In this document: positions 23,501 through 31,724 of the stretch, piece after piece | Layout of the letters: the number at the start of each line of letters is the position of its first letter | Numbering within the stretch: position 1 is the stretch's first letter | Source of the DNA: Streptosporangium pseudovulgare | Lineage (GTDB): Bacteria > Actinomycetota > Actinomycetes > Streptosporangiales > Streptosporangiaceae | DNA: 64,000 bases | Assembly (NCBI RefSeq): GCF_014648055.1 | Contig: NZ_BMQJ01000022.1 | Coordinates: forward strand, 1 to 64,000 | Direction of reading: 5' to 3' | The notes under the pieces: model-generated | Database searches by the model: none | Seen by the model: the letters and a program-made list of their open reading frames with translations, nothing else | Told to the model about the DNA's origin: nothing | Position numbers and translations under genes: made by a program

Positions 23501-23536
23501 GGACCGGAAGTCCCTGGTGGACGGGTCTTTCGGCCG
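23501..23536. promoter_or_regulatory. Paired DosR-like boxes upstream of USP 23595
   Basis: GGGACTTCCGGTCC (minus, 23501-23514) and GGGTCTTTCGGCCG (plus, 23523-23536) face each other at 22-bp pitch with a 10-nt gap between 12-bp cores. Each matches the DosR-type core at 7 of 8 positions. They end 58 bp before the USP start. Confidence 0.6.
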
Positions 23537-23594
23537 CTGCGGCGGCCCCGGGCCCGGGTGTCGGATGGACGGTGACGGACCCAAGGAGGGCGAC

Positions 23595-24464
23595 ATGACA
23601 GCGCACGTACTGGTGGGTGCGGACGGCTCCGCTCCGGCGCGGGCCGCGGTTCGGTGGGCCGCCGACGAGGCGGTCCGGCGCGGCTGGGCCCTGCGGATCG
23701 TGCACGTGTGCGAACCGTGGACCTACGACCTCCCGCTCCAGACCCCGCCGGGCTTCCACGACTCCATGGCCGCGTACTGCCGGGGGATGCTCGACAGCGC
23801 CGCCGACCTGGCCCACGAACACGCCCCGCAGCTGGAGGTGAACAGCGTGCTGGAGCCGGGCAGGACCGTGGAGGTCCTGCGCCGCGAGGCCGCCGACGCC
23901 CGGGAGGTCGTGGTCGGCAGCCGCGGTCTCGGCGGGTTCGCCGGCCTGCTGCTCGGCTCGGTCTCCCTGGCCCTGGCGGGGCGCGTGGGCGTTCCCGTCG
24001 TGGTGGTCAAGGGGGAGCCGAGGGAGCAGCCGTTCGGCGAGGTCGTCGTCGGCTTCGACGGCTCGGCCCACTCGGTGGCGGCCCTGGAGTACGCCTTCGA
24101 GGACGCCGCCCGGCGCGGTGCCCGGCTGCACGCCGTGCACACCTGGCAGATGCCCGTCGTGGGACCGGGCGCCACCGCCTACACGCCGCTGATCGAGGAG
24201 ATCGCCGCCTCCGAGCGGCACGTCACCAGGGAGGCGCTCACCCCGTGGCGGGACAAGTACCCGCAGGTGGAGGTCACCGAGACGGTGGTCTGCGGGCACC
24301 CGGTCGCGGTCATCCGCGACGCGTCGCGGAACGCGGACCTGGTGGTCGTCGGCTCCCGCGGGCTGGGCCGCACCGGCTCCGCCCTGCTCGGCTCGGTGAG
24401 CCACGGCGTGCTGCACCACTCCCACTGCCCCGTCGCCGTGGTGCGCGCCCACGGGGAGGCGTGA
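23595..24464 (+). CDS. Universal stress protein, tandem UspA domains
   Basis: The protein is 289 aa. Domain 1 (about 2-142) has LVGADGS and GSRGLGGFAG-x5-GS; domain 2 (about 150-286) has VGFDGS, GSRGLGRTGS-x5-GS and VLHHSHCPVAVVR. Both ATP loops are canonical. The start has AAGGAGGG at the right distance. The stop overlaps the ATG of the CBS gene by one base, and a third USP gene then overlaps that CBS gene, so 23595-25856 is one operon driven by the paired boxes upstream. The domain 1 lid is shorter than in the 22518 paralog. This architecture matches the tandem USPs of the mycobacterial DosR regulon such as Rv2623. Confidence 0.92.
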   Translation: MTAHVLVGADGSAPARAAVRWAADEAVRRGWALRIVHVCEPWTYDLPLQTPPGFHDSMAAYCRGMLDSAADLAHEHAPQLEVNSVLEPGRTVEVLRREAADAREVVVGSRGLGGFAGLLLGSVSLALAGRVGVPVVVVKGEPREQPFGEVVVGFDGSAHSVAALEYAFEDAARRGARLHAVHTWQMPVVGPGATAYTPLIEEIAASERHVTREALTPWRDKYPQVEVTETVVCGHPVAVIRDASRNADLVVVGSRGLGRTGSALLGSVSHGVLHHSHCPVAVVRAHGEA

Positions 24465-24970
24465 TGGACGTGCAGAGCCCGCCGGACGTCCGCGACCTCA
24501 CGGTCGGCCGGGTGATGAGCCGGACGCTCGTCGCCGTCGACCCCGACGAGTCCCCGCTGCTGGCCTGGGAGATCATGCGCCGGGCCGGCGTCCACCACCT
24601 GCCGGTCGTGGACGGCGACCGCCACCTGGTGGGCGTCCTCACCCGGGAGGACATCACCGCCCGCTGGTCGGGCGGCCCGGCCGAGCAGTCCAGGGTTCGC
24701 GTCCAGGACCTGATCTCCGGGCGCCGCTGCCCCCGCATCTCGGCGCACGCGCCGCTGCGGGAGGCCGCGGCGGCCATGATCGGCGCCGGGACCGCCGCGG
24801 TCCCGGTCCTGGGGGAGTCGGGGACCGTCGTGGGAATGGTGACCACCACCGACATCCTGCGGGCGGTGGCCGGCCGGATCGCCGAGGAGACCGGCGAAGG
24901 GGAGCCGCCGGAGCTCATGACGGGGATGTTCCGCCTGGTCCCGGTGCTGCCGCATGACTCGTGGCGTTGA
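24464..24970 (+). CDS. CBS-domain pair protein
   Basis: This 168-aa protein consists almost entirely of two CBS motifs: about 12-68 (TVGRVMSRTLVAV, GVHHLPVVD and GVLTREDITARW) and about 80-140 (VQDLISGRRCPRI, AAVPVLGESGTVVGMVTTTDILRAV). It has no BON domain, unlike three other CBS proteins in the window. The start overlaps the upstream USP stop, and the last 17 nt overlap the next USP start, implying coupled translation of three stress proteins. It probably senses adenylate charge. The partner is unknown. Confidence 0.88.
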   Translation: MDVQSPPDVRDLTVGRVMSRTLVAVDPDESPLLAWEIMRRAGVHHLPVVDGDRHLVGVLTREDITARWSGGPAEQSRVRVQDLISGRRCPRISAHAPLREAAAAMIGAGTAAVPVLGESGTVVGMVTTTDILRAVAGRIAEETGEGEPPELMTGMFRLVPVLPHDSWR

Positions 24971-25856
24971 CGCGCAGCTCGCCGCGCGGATCCACTTCCT
25001 GGCCCGGGTCGCGTACGGCGCCGCGTCCCGCCCCCGCGCGGGACGCGAGATCGTCGTCGCGTTCGACGGGTCACCGCAGAGCCGCGCCGCCGTCGGGTGG
25101 GCGGCGCGGGCGTGCGGGGTGCGCGGCGGGAGGCTGACCGTCTGCCACGTGTGGGACGGTCCCCGGGCCGAGCGCGAGGCGGCGGTGACCACGCGCGAAC
25201 GCGGCCTCGCCGGACTCGTCCTGTCGGAGGGCGTGGAACTGGCCGAGCGGCTGCTGCCCGGCCGCGCCGTGCGGTCGGTGCTGTTGCGGGGGGACCCCGG
25301 GACGGAGCTGGTCTCGCTCGGCCGGACGGCGGAGATGCTGGTGCTCGGCACCCGGGGCCGCGGCGGCATGGCCGGGCTGCTCGTCGGCTCGGTGAGCGTC
25401 CACGTCGCCACGCACGCGGCCTGCCCCGTGCTGGCCGTACGGGGGACCGCCGAGGCGGCGGGGGGCGCGGAGACCGTCGTGGTCGGGGTGGACGGGTCGG
25501 ACTGCTCGCTGGCGGCCCTGCGGTTCGCACTCGAGTACGCCCGGGGGCACCGGCTGCCGGTGCACGCGATCCACGCCCGCCGGGACGGGCCGGGCAGACG
25601 GGGGGAGGAACTGGAGCGGTGGGTCGCCGAGGCCGTCGCCGCGCTGCCCCGGGGAACCGCCGGGGTGACCGTCACGACCAGCACGGTCGGCGGCCCGCCG
25701 CTGCCGGTGCTGCTGCCCGGCAGCCACCGGGCCCGGCTGCTGGTCGTCGGCTCGCGCGGGCTCGGCCCGGTGCGAAGCCGCCTGCTCGGCTCGGTCAGCC
25801 GGGAGCTGCTCCAGCGGGCCGGGTGCACGGTGGCGGTGGTCAAGGACCGCGACTGA
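24954..25856 (+). CDS. Universal stress protein, divergent tandem type
   Basis: This 300-aa protein has an extra N-terminal helix (about 1-28) before domain 1 (about 30-160, VVAFDGSPQSRAAV and GTRGRGGMAG-x5-GS). Domain 2 (about 170-298) has VGVDGSDCS and GSRGLGPVRS-x5-GS. ATP loops are present in both. Sequence outside the loops differs clearly from the other USPs here, so it is an older paralog. ATG 24954 lies inside the CBS gene, a 17-nt overlap. A shorter start is not attractive because the beta-1 strand begins at about residue 32. It is followed by the hairpin repeat tract at 25921. Confidence 0.88.
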   Translation: MTRGVDAQLAARIHFLARVAYGAASRPRAGREIVVAFDGSPQSRAAVGWAARACGVRGGRLTVCHVWDGPRAEREAAVTTRERGLAGLVLSEGVELAERLLPGRAVRSVLLRGDPGTELVSLGRTAEMLVLGTRGRGGMAGLLVGSVSVHVATHAACPVLAVRGTAEAAGGAETVVVGVDGSDCSLAALRFALEYARGHRLPVHAIHARRDGPGRRGEELERWVAEAVAALPRGTAGVTVTTSTVGGPPLPVLLPGSHRARLLVVGSRGLGPVRSRLLGSVSRELLQRAGCTVAVVKDRD

Positions 25857-25920
25857 GACCCACGCGGACCCGCGCGGACCGGCGCACGCTCCCCGGAGGT
25901 GCACGGGCCGAGAGACGGGG

Positions 25921-26049
25921 CGGCCCGGGAAACGGGCCGCGGAGCACGACGGACCGGCCCGGGAAACGGGCCGCGGGGCACGACGGACCGGCCCGGGAAA
26001 CGGGCCGCGGAGCACGACGGACCGGCCCGGGAAACGGGCCGCGCGACGG
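25921..26049. repeat. Four 34-bp tandem repeats, each with a CGGCCCG-GGAAA-CGGGCCG hairpin
   Basis: Copies start at 25921, 25955, 25989 and 26023; the last is truncated. Each contains a 7-bp perfect stem with a GGAAA loop. A degenerate fifth hairpin (CCGCCGGGAAACGGGCCG, 26085-26102) runs into the DosR-like box at 26097. The tract fills most of the 338-nt gap between two USP genes (25857-26194). There are no unique spacers, so it is not a CRISPR. It may act as serial terminators or as an expanded protein-binding array. Confidence 0.92.
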
Positions 26050-26096
26050 GGCCTTTCCGGGCCGGAGAAGATCCGGCGACGGCCCCGCCGGGAAAC

Positions 26097-26132
26097 GGGC
26101 CGAAAGTCCCCCGGCGGCGGGCCCAGCGGCTC
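26097..26132. promoter_or_regulatory. Paired DosR-like boxes upstream of USP 26195
   Basis: GGGACTTTCGGCCC (minus, 26097-26110) is a full match to GGGNC-N4-GNCCC and the best copy in the window. Its partner GGGCCCAGCGGCTC (26119-26132) is 22 bp away and weaker (7 of 8). They end 62 bp before the USP ATG. Confidence 0.6.
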
Positions 26133-26194
26133 TGGGAGCCCCGCCGCCCCGCGCAGACGCTTGAACCGACGGCCCCCTACCCGAGGAGGAGACC

Positions 26195-27091
26195 ATGTCC
26201 TCGAACGACACCGGCCGGCCGGTCCCCGGAGCGGCCGGCGGCCCCGCGCCCGTCATCGTCGCGGTGGACGGCTCACCCGACGCCGCCAGGGCGGTCCGGT
26301 GGGCGGCCGACGACGCCTTCCGGCGGCGGCTGCCGCTGCGCCTCGTGCACGTCGTGGAGCGCGGGCCGTACGACATCCCCCGGTTCTCCGCCCCCGAGTG
26401 GCCGGGAACGCTCGTCGTGAGCGGCCGCCGCGTCCTCGACGAGGCCGAGAACCAGGCGCGCGCCCGCCAGCCGACGCTGGAGGTGGCCACCGAGCTGATC
26501 GAGGGGTCCCGGACGAGGAGCCTGTGCGAGCAGGCCGCGGACGCCGCCCAGATCGTGCTCGGCAGCCGCGGCCTGGGCGGCTTCGCCAGCGCCCTGCTCG
26601 GCTCGGTGAGCACCTACGTCGCCGGGCACGTCCGCTGCCCGGTGGTCGTCGTCCGCCCCGGCGGCGAGGAGCACCGCCGCGAGGTCGTCGTCGGCGTCGA
26701 CGACTCCCCGCAGTCCGACCCCGCCCTCGCCTACGCCTTCGAGCAGGCCAAAGCGCGCGGCTGCCCGCTGCGCGCGGTCCACGCCTGGCAGCTCCCGGTG
26801 CACGCCTTCGCGCCCGACGTCACCTACGACATGGACGAGGTCCGCCGCTACCAGGACCGCATGGTGCGTGAGAAGCTCACCGCCTGGCGGGAGAAGCTCC
26901 CCGAGGTGCAGGTGATCGAGGACGTCTCCAGCGCCCACCCCGTCGACGCCCTCGTCGAGGCGTCGGCGGACGCCGACCTGGTCGTCGTGGGCTCCCGGGG
27001 CATGGGCACGATCGGCTCGGCGATCCTGGGCTCGGTCAGCCGGGGGGTGCTGCACCACGCCCGCTGCCCGGTGGCGGTCGTGCGGGCATGA
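26195..27091 (+). CDS. Universal stress protein, tandem UspA domains
   Basis: This 298-aa protein has an N-terminal Gly/Pro tail (1-18), then domain 1 (about 19-155, VAVDGSPDAARAVRWAADD and GSRGLGGFAS-x5-GS) and domain 2 (about 162-298, VGVDDSPQSD and GSRGMGTIGS-x5-GS). The end VLHHARCPVAVVRA matches the 22518 and 23595 paralogs. The ATG follows GAGGAGACC. Its stop overlaps the ATG of the P-type ATPase gene by 4 nt (ATGA), so the two are coupled. Note DDS in place of DGS in domain 2, a mild change near the ATP site. Confidence 0.92.
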   Translation: MSSNDTGRPVPGAAGGPAPVIVAVDGSPDAARAVRWAADDAFRRRLPLRLVHVVERGPYDIPRFSAPEWPGTLVVSGRRVLDEAENQARARQPTLEVATELIEGSRTRSLCEQAADAAQIVLGSRGLGGFASALLGSVSTYVAGHVRCPVVVVRPGGEEHRREVVVGVDDSPQSDPALAYAFEQAKARGCPLRAVHAWQLPVHAFAPDVTYDMDEVRRYQDRMVREKLTAWREKLPEVQVIEDVSSAHPVDALVEASADADLVVVGSRGMGTIGSAILGSVSRGVLHHARCPVAVVRA

Positions 27092-29394
27092 ACCCCGGCC
27101 GCGCCGCGCATCGGGCCACCGCCGTCCTGCTCGCGGTCACCGTGGCCGGGCTGGTGTGCGGCGGCGCGCTGTACCTGGCGGGCGAGGTCACCGCGGCCGG
27201 CGCCGTGTGGGCGGCGGTCACCGTCGTGGCCCTGGCGCCCGCGGCGTGGTGGGTGGTCTCGGCGCTGCGCGGCGGCCGGGTGGGCGTGGACGCGATCGCC
27301 GTCCTCGCCCTGGGCGGAGCGCTCGCCGTACGGGAGTACCTCGCCGGCGCGCTGATCGGCGTGATGCTCGCCACCGGCCGGGCCCTGGAGGAGCACGCGC
27401 TGCGCCGCGCCCGGCGCGACCTCACCGCGCTGTACGAGCGCGCCCCCCGCTCGGCCCGGCGCTACGAGGACGGCGAGCCCCGCCTCGTGCCGGTGGACGT
27501 GGTCCGCCCCGGCGACCTGCTGATGGTCCCCGCGGGCGAGACCGTCCCCGCCGACGGCGTCGTCGCGGCCGGCTCGGCGCTGCTGGACGAGTCGGCGCTG
27601 ACCGGCGAGTCGCTGCCGGTGGAGTACGGCGCCGGCCGGCCGGTGCGCAGCGGCGCCGTCAACGCCGGCGCCGCGTTCGACCTGCGCGCCACCCGCACCG
27701 CGGCCGACAGCGCCTACGCCGGCGTCGTGCGGCTGGCCAGGGAGACCGAGGCGGCGAGCGCCCCCGTCGTACGGCTCGCCGACCGCTTCGCCGCCTGGTT
27801 CCTGCCCGTCACGCTGCTCGCGGCCGGGACGGCCTGGTGGCTGTCCGGTGACCCGGTCCGCGCCGTCGCCGTGCTGGTCGTCGCCACCCCCTGCCCGCTG
27901 CTGCTGGCCGCGCCCGCCGCGATCGCCTCCGGTCTGTCCCGCACCGCCCGCCACGGCGTGGTCGTCAAGGGCGGCGGGGCGCTGGAGCGGCTCGGGCAGG
28001 CTCGCACGCTGGTGCTGGACAAGACCGGAACGCTGACCTCGGGCCGGCCGCACGTCTCCGGCGTCGTGGCCGCGCCCGGCGCCGACCCCGGCGACGTGCT
28101 GTGCTGGGCCGCCGCGGTGGACCGGATGTCGTCCCACGTGCTCGCCGAGGCGATCGTCCGCGCCGCCCGGGAGCGCGGCATCTCCCCGCCGCAGCCGTCC
28201 GGCGTCGTCGAGCGGCCCGGCACCGGCACCGAGGGGCTGGTGGAGGGCCACCGCGTCGAGGTCGGCAAGGCCACCGCCCCCTCCCACCCGGAGTGGGAAC
28301 GCGTCCAGCGGGCGCGGGCCGCCCTGGACGGCGCCATGACCGTCTGGGTGACCGCCGACGGCGACCCGGCCGGGGTGATCCTGCTCCGCGACACCGTGCG
28401 GCCCGACGCGGCGCGGACCCTGCGCCGGATGCGCGACGCCGGGATCGAACGGGTGGTCATGCTCACCGGCGACCGCCCCGAGGTCGCCGAGAGCGTCGGC
28501 GTGGTCCTCGGCGTGGACCGGGTGCTGGCCGGGCAGACGCCCGCGGACAAGGTCGCGGCGGTACGGCGGGAGACCGGCCGGGCGGTGACCGTGATGGTCG
28601 GCGACGGCGTCAACGACGCCCCGGCCCTGGCCGCCGCCGACGTCGGGGTCGCCATGGGCGCCCGGGGCTCGGCCGCCTCCACCCAGGCCGCCGACGTGGT
28701 GCTCACCGCCGACCGGCTGGACCGCCTGGCCGACGCCATGGACGTCGCCCGCCGCTCCCGGCGCATCGCCGTGCAGAGCGCCGCCGCCGGGATGGCGATG
28801 TCGCTGCTCGCCATGGCCGCCGCCGCGGCCGGGATGCTGCCGCCCGCGGCCGGCGCGCTGCTGCAGGAGGCCATCGACATCGCCGTGATCGTCAACGCGC
28901 TGCGGGCGCTGCGCCCGGCGCACGGCACCCGCCCGGCGGTGGACGCCGCCACCGAGTCCCTACTGCACCGCTTCGAGCTGGACCACTCCTCGCTGCGGCC
29001 CCCGCTGGAGCTGATCCGCCGGACCGCCGACGAACTGGGCGAACGTCCCGGCCCCGAGGACCTCGGACGCCTGCGGGAGGTTCACCGCTTCCTCACCGGA
29101 CGGCTGCTCCCGCACGAGCGGGCCGAGGAGCACGCGCTGTACCCGGCGATGGGGCAGGTCCTCGGCGGCCCGGAGGTGACCATGACGATGAGCAGGGCGC
29201 ACGCCGAGATCGAACGGCTCGTCCGCCGGCTGGGCCGCCACCTCGACCTCGCCGGCGACGCCGGGCTCCGCCCGGAACAGCTCGACGACCTGCGCTCCTG
29301 CCTGTACGGCCTGCACGCGGTGCTGCTGCTCCACTTCGACCAGGAGGAGGAGGCGTACTTCTCCCTCGCCCTCGGCGCCCGCTCCCCGGCGTGA
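27088..29394 (+). CDS. P1B-type metal-transporting ATPase with C-terminal hemerythrin domain (P1B-5-like)
   Basis: The protein is 768 aa. It has no N-terminal metal-binding domain. Two early membrane hairpins (about 10-105) precede an actuator with SALTGESLPVE (about 170-180). The permeation motif TPCP lies at 267-270, the phosphorylated Asp311 in DKTGTLT, and GDGVNDAPAL near 511-520. The last membrane pair carries QEAID (about 593). A hemerythrin HHE domain (about 625-765) has H in ELDHSS, LPHERAEEH, SRAHAEIE and LLHFDQEEE. TPC, QExxD and a hemerythrin tail are the hallmarks of P1B-5 ATPases, linked to Ni/Fe transport. The diiron site may sense O2 or iron. It is coupled to the upstream USP. 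Confidence 0.9.
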   Translation: MNPGRAAHRATAVLLAVTVAGLVCGGALYLAGEVTAAGAVWAAVTVVALAPAAWWVVSALRGGRVGVDAIAVLALGGALAVREYLAGALIGVMLATGRALEEHALRRARRDLTALYERAPRSARRYEDGEPRLVPVDVVRPGDLLMVPAGETVPADGVVAAGSALLDESALTGESLPVEYGAGRPVRSGAVNAGAAFDLRATRTAADSAYAGVVRLARETEAASAPVVRLADRFAAWFLPVTLLAAGTAWWLSGDPVRAVAVLVVATPCPLLLAAPAAIASGLSRTARHGVVVKGGGALERLGQARTLVLDKTGTLTSGRPHVSGVVAAPGADPGDVLCWAAAVDRMSSHVLAEAIVRAARERGISPPQPSGVVERPGTGTEGLVEGHRVEVGKATAPSHPEWERVQRARAALDGAMTVWVTADGDPAGVILLRDTVRPDAARTLRRMRDAGIERVVMLTGDRPEVAESVGVVLGVDRVLAGQTPADKVAAVRRETGRAVTVMVGDGVNDAPALAAADVGVAMGARGSAASTQAADVVLTADRLDRLADAMDVARRSRRIAVQSAAAGMAMSLLAMAAAAAGMLPPAAGALLQEAIDIAVIVNALRALRPAHGTRPAVDAATESLLHRFELDHSSLRPPLELIRRTADELGERPGPEDLGRLREVHRFLTGRLLPHERAEEHALYPAMGQVLGGPEVTMTMSRAHAEIERLVRRLGRHLDLAGDAGLRPEQLDDLRSCLYGLHAVLLLHFDQEEEAYFSLALGARSPA

Positions 29395-29473
29395 CCCCCG
29401 CCGCGGTCCGGGGCGGCGGCCGGGCCCTCCGGCGCCGCCGCACCGGGGGCCCGGTGGAGGGCGGGTCCGTACC

Positions 29474-29509
29474 GGGGCCATGGTCCCTGCCATCGGGGAC
29501 TTTCGCCGC
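29474..29509. promoter_or_regulatory. Paired DosR-like boxes upstream of the nitroreductase
   Basis: GGGACCATGGCCCC (minus, 29474-29487) is a full core match. GGGACTTTCGCCGC (plus, 29496-29509) matches 7 of 8. Pitch 22 bp. They end 44 bp before the small ORF at 29554 and 112 bp before the nitroreductase ATG. Confidence 0.6.
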
Positions 29510-29553
29510 TGACCGCCCGGCCGCCGCCCGGGGACGATCGACGAAAGGAGGCG

Positions 29554-29625
29554 ATGATGACGACCAAGGATGGCACGGGCGCGCGGGCCGCCTCCGCGCG
29601 GACGCCCGGCGGAGGACGGTCATGA
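29554..29625 (+). CDS. Possible 23-aa leader ORF ahead of the Acg-like nitroreductase
   Basis: ATG ATG at 29554 is preceded by GAAAGGAGG, the strongest ribosome-binding site in this part of the window. The ORF codes a short basic peptide and its TGA overlaps the nitroreductase ATG as ATGA (29622). The nitroreductase itself has only GGAGGAC inside this ORF. Translational coupling is likely. Whether the peptide has its own function is unknown. Confidence 0.5.
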   Translation: MMTTKDGTGARAASARTPGGGRS

Positions 29626-30623
29626 GCGCTCATCCGATCGAGGAGATCATCTCGGCGACGAGGGCGGCGGTCCAGGCCGCGGTGTGGGCGCCGTCGGTGC
29701 ACAACACCCAGCCGTGGTCCTTCACCGTCGAGGGCGACGAGATCGCCATGCGCGCCGACAGCGACCGCAAGCTGCGGACCGGCGACGCCGCCGGCCGCGA
29801 GCTGCTGATCAGCTGCGGCGCGGCCCTGACGAACGTCCGGCTCACGCTGCGCCGCCTCGGCCACGAACCCCTCGTGCGGGTCCTGCCCGACCCCGACCGC
29901 CCCGCCCTGGTGGCGACCGTGCGGGTCGGCGGGACGGTCGTCCCCGACGAGCACACCGTCCGGCTGCACGCCGAGATCGAACGCCGCCGCACCCACCGCG
30001 CCGGGTTCACCGAGCTGCCCGTCCCCGAGCGCCTGGAGGAGACGCTGGCCGCCCAGGCCGCCGCCGAGGGCGCCCGGCTCACGCCGATCCGCGCCGAGGC
30101 CGCCGTCCGGGTGCTCGCCGCGCTCACCTGCGCCGCCCAGGACGTGCAGTCGCAGGACCGGCTGTTCTCCCTGGAGGTGGTCCGCTGGGCCCGGCCGCCG
30201 GGCAGCACGCGCGGCGACGGCGTCCCGGCCGGCGGCTACCCCCGCGAGCCCCGGCGGACGCGCCCGCACTTCGCCCAGCGCGACTACGCCCACGGCCACC
30301 CGTGGGGCAACGACAGCGACCAGTTCTTCGGCACCTCCACCGGCACGGTGGCCGTGCTGACCACGCGCGGCGACTCCCGTGAGGACTGGATCACCGCCGG
30401 TCAGGCCCTGCAGCGCGTGCTGCTGCACGCCTCGGCGTACGGCCTCAGCGCCGCCTTCCACACCCAGGCGCTGGAGGCGTACCACCTGCGGGAGTTCATC
30501 CGGCAGGAGCTGCTGTCCGGCGAGTACCCGCAGATGATCATGCGTCTCGGGTTCACCTTCGACGAGAACGCCGCCGTCCGGCGGCCGGTCTCCGAGGTGC
30601 TGGAGGAACGCCCGCCGCACTGA
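29622..30623 (+). CDS. Acg-family nitroreductase-like protein
   Basis: This 333-aa protein has two nitroreductase-like halves. AVWAPSVHNTQPWSF near the N-terminus and PEYPQM-like GEYPQMIMRLGF at the C-terminus are typical of the Acg/Rv2032 and Rv3131 group, members of the mycobacterial DosR regulon. These proteins have an FMN-reductase fold but often fail to turn over typical substrates and may store flavin. FFGTSTGTVAVLTT and ALQRVLLHASAYGLSAAFHTQ form the core. Paired DosR-like boxes and a small coupled ORF precede it. Length agrees with Acg (about 330 aa). Confidence 0.9.
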   Translation: MSAHPIEEIISATRAAVQAAVWAPSVHNTQPWSFTVEGDEIAMRADSDRKLRTGDAAGRELLISCGAALTNVRLTLRRLGHEPLVRVLPDPDRPALVATVRVGGTVVPDEHTVRLHAEIERRRTHRAGFTELPVPERLEETLAAQAAAEGARLTPIRAEAAVRVLAALTCAAQDVQSQDRLFSLEVVRWARPPGSTRGDGVPAGGYPREPRRTRPHFAQRDYAHGHPWGNDSDQFFGTSTGTVAVLTTRGDSREDWITAGQALQRVLLHASAYGLSAAFHTQALEAYHLREFIRQELLSGEYPQMIMRLGFTFDENAAVRRPVSEVLEERPPH

Positions 30624-30802
30624 CCCGCCGGGCCGCTCCGGTCGGTACGGGCCGGGGCCCCGCCGGCTCGCGTGGCGATCACCGGCCGGCGAACAGGCCG
30701 GCGGCGCGGGGAACCAGGGGAACCGGGAAACCAAGGGAACCGGGGGAACCGGGGAACACCGTACGACCGGGCCGCGGGCCCGCGAGAGCAGGGGAGGACA
30801 CC

Positions 30803-31642
30803 GTGATCCTGGTGGGAGTCGACGGCTCGCGCGCCGCTCTGGACGCCGTGAGCTGGGCGGTCCGGGAGGCCCGCCTGCGCCGGACCGCGCTGCGCGTCGT
30901 GCACGTCATGCCGGCCTGGCCGCTTCAGATGGCCGAGGACGCTCCGTACGCCGACGTGGGCCGGTGGATGCGCGACGGGGCCGCCGCCACGCTGACCGGC
31001 GCGCTGAGGCGGGTGGAGGAGGAGGGCGGCGGCGTCGAGACGGACACGGAACTGCTGCCCGGCGAACCCCGGAGCGCGCTGCTGGAGGCCGCCCGGGAGG
31101 CGGAGCTGCTGGTGGTGGGCAGCCACGGGCTGGGCGGTTTCCGGGGGATGCTGCTCGGTTCGATCGCGCTCGGCGTGACCGGCCGCGCCTCCTGCCCGGT
31201 GGCCGTCGTGCGCGACCTGCCCGCCCACTCGCGCGGCGAGGTGGTCGTCGGCGTCGACGGCTCCCCGGGCGGCGCGGCGGCCGTCGATTTCGCCTTCACC
31301 GAGGCGGCTCTGCGCGGCGCACCGCTGCGGGCCGTCCACGCCTGGGGACGGCCCGCGACCCCGCTCCCGGTGCGCGCGGTGGCCGGGGGCGAGCGGCGGG
31401 CACTGGCCGAGGCCCTGGCCGGCCGGGGCGAGAGCCACCCCGACGTCAAGGTCGTCGAACAGGTGGAGCAGGGCCACCCGGTCGACGTGCTCAGGGACCT
31501 GTCCGCGCGGGCCGACCTGCTGGTCGTGGGGTCACGCGGGCGCGGCGAGCTGGGCGGCCTGCTGCTCGGCTCGGTGAGCCACTCGCTGATCCACCACGCC
31601 GCCTGCCCGCTGATCGTGGTCCCCTGCCCGCCGGAGCGCTGA
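30803..31642 (+). CDS. Universal stress protein, tandem UspA domains
   Basis: This 279-aa protein has domain 1 (about 1-140, ILVGVDGSRAALDAVSWAVREARLR and GSHGLGGFRG-x5-GS) and domain 2 (about 145-277, VVGVDGSPGGAAAV and GSRGRGELGG-x5-GS). Both ATP loops are canonical. The start follows GGGGAGGACACC. It forms its own unit, with 179 nt of spacer before it. That spacer contains GGGAACC-type short repeats (about 30708-30762) but no convincing box. Similar in size to Rv1996/Rv2005c-type USPs. Target unknown. Confidence 0.9.
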   Translation: MILVGVDGSRAALDAVSWAVREARLRRTALRVVHVMPAWPLQMAEDAPYADVGRWMRDGAAATLTGALRRVEEEGGGVETDTELLPGEPRSALLEAAREAELLVVGSHGLGGFRGMLLGSIALGVTGRASCPVAVVRDLPAHSRGEVVVGVDGSPGGAAAVDFAFTEAALRGAPLRAVHAWGRPATPLPVRAVAGGERRALAEALAGRGESHPDVKVVEQVEQGHPVDVLRDLSARADLLVVGSRGRGELGGLLLGSVSHSLIHHAACPLIVVPCPPER

Positions 31643-31724
31643 GCCCCGTCCCGCGGCCCCCGCCGCGGCGGGGGCCGACCCTCCTGGAGCCGTCCCGCGG
31701 CGCCTTGATAGGTTGACCGGCGGG

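Noticed and set aside
25921..26049. Possible CRISPR array
   Set aside because: The repeats are directly abutted at 34 bp with no unique spacers, and no cas genes are present.
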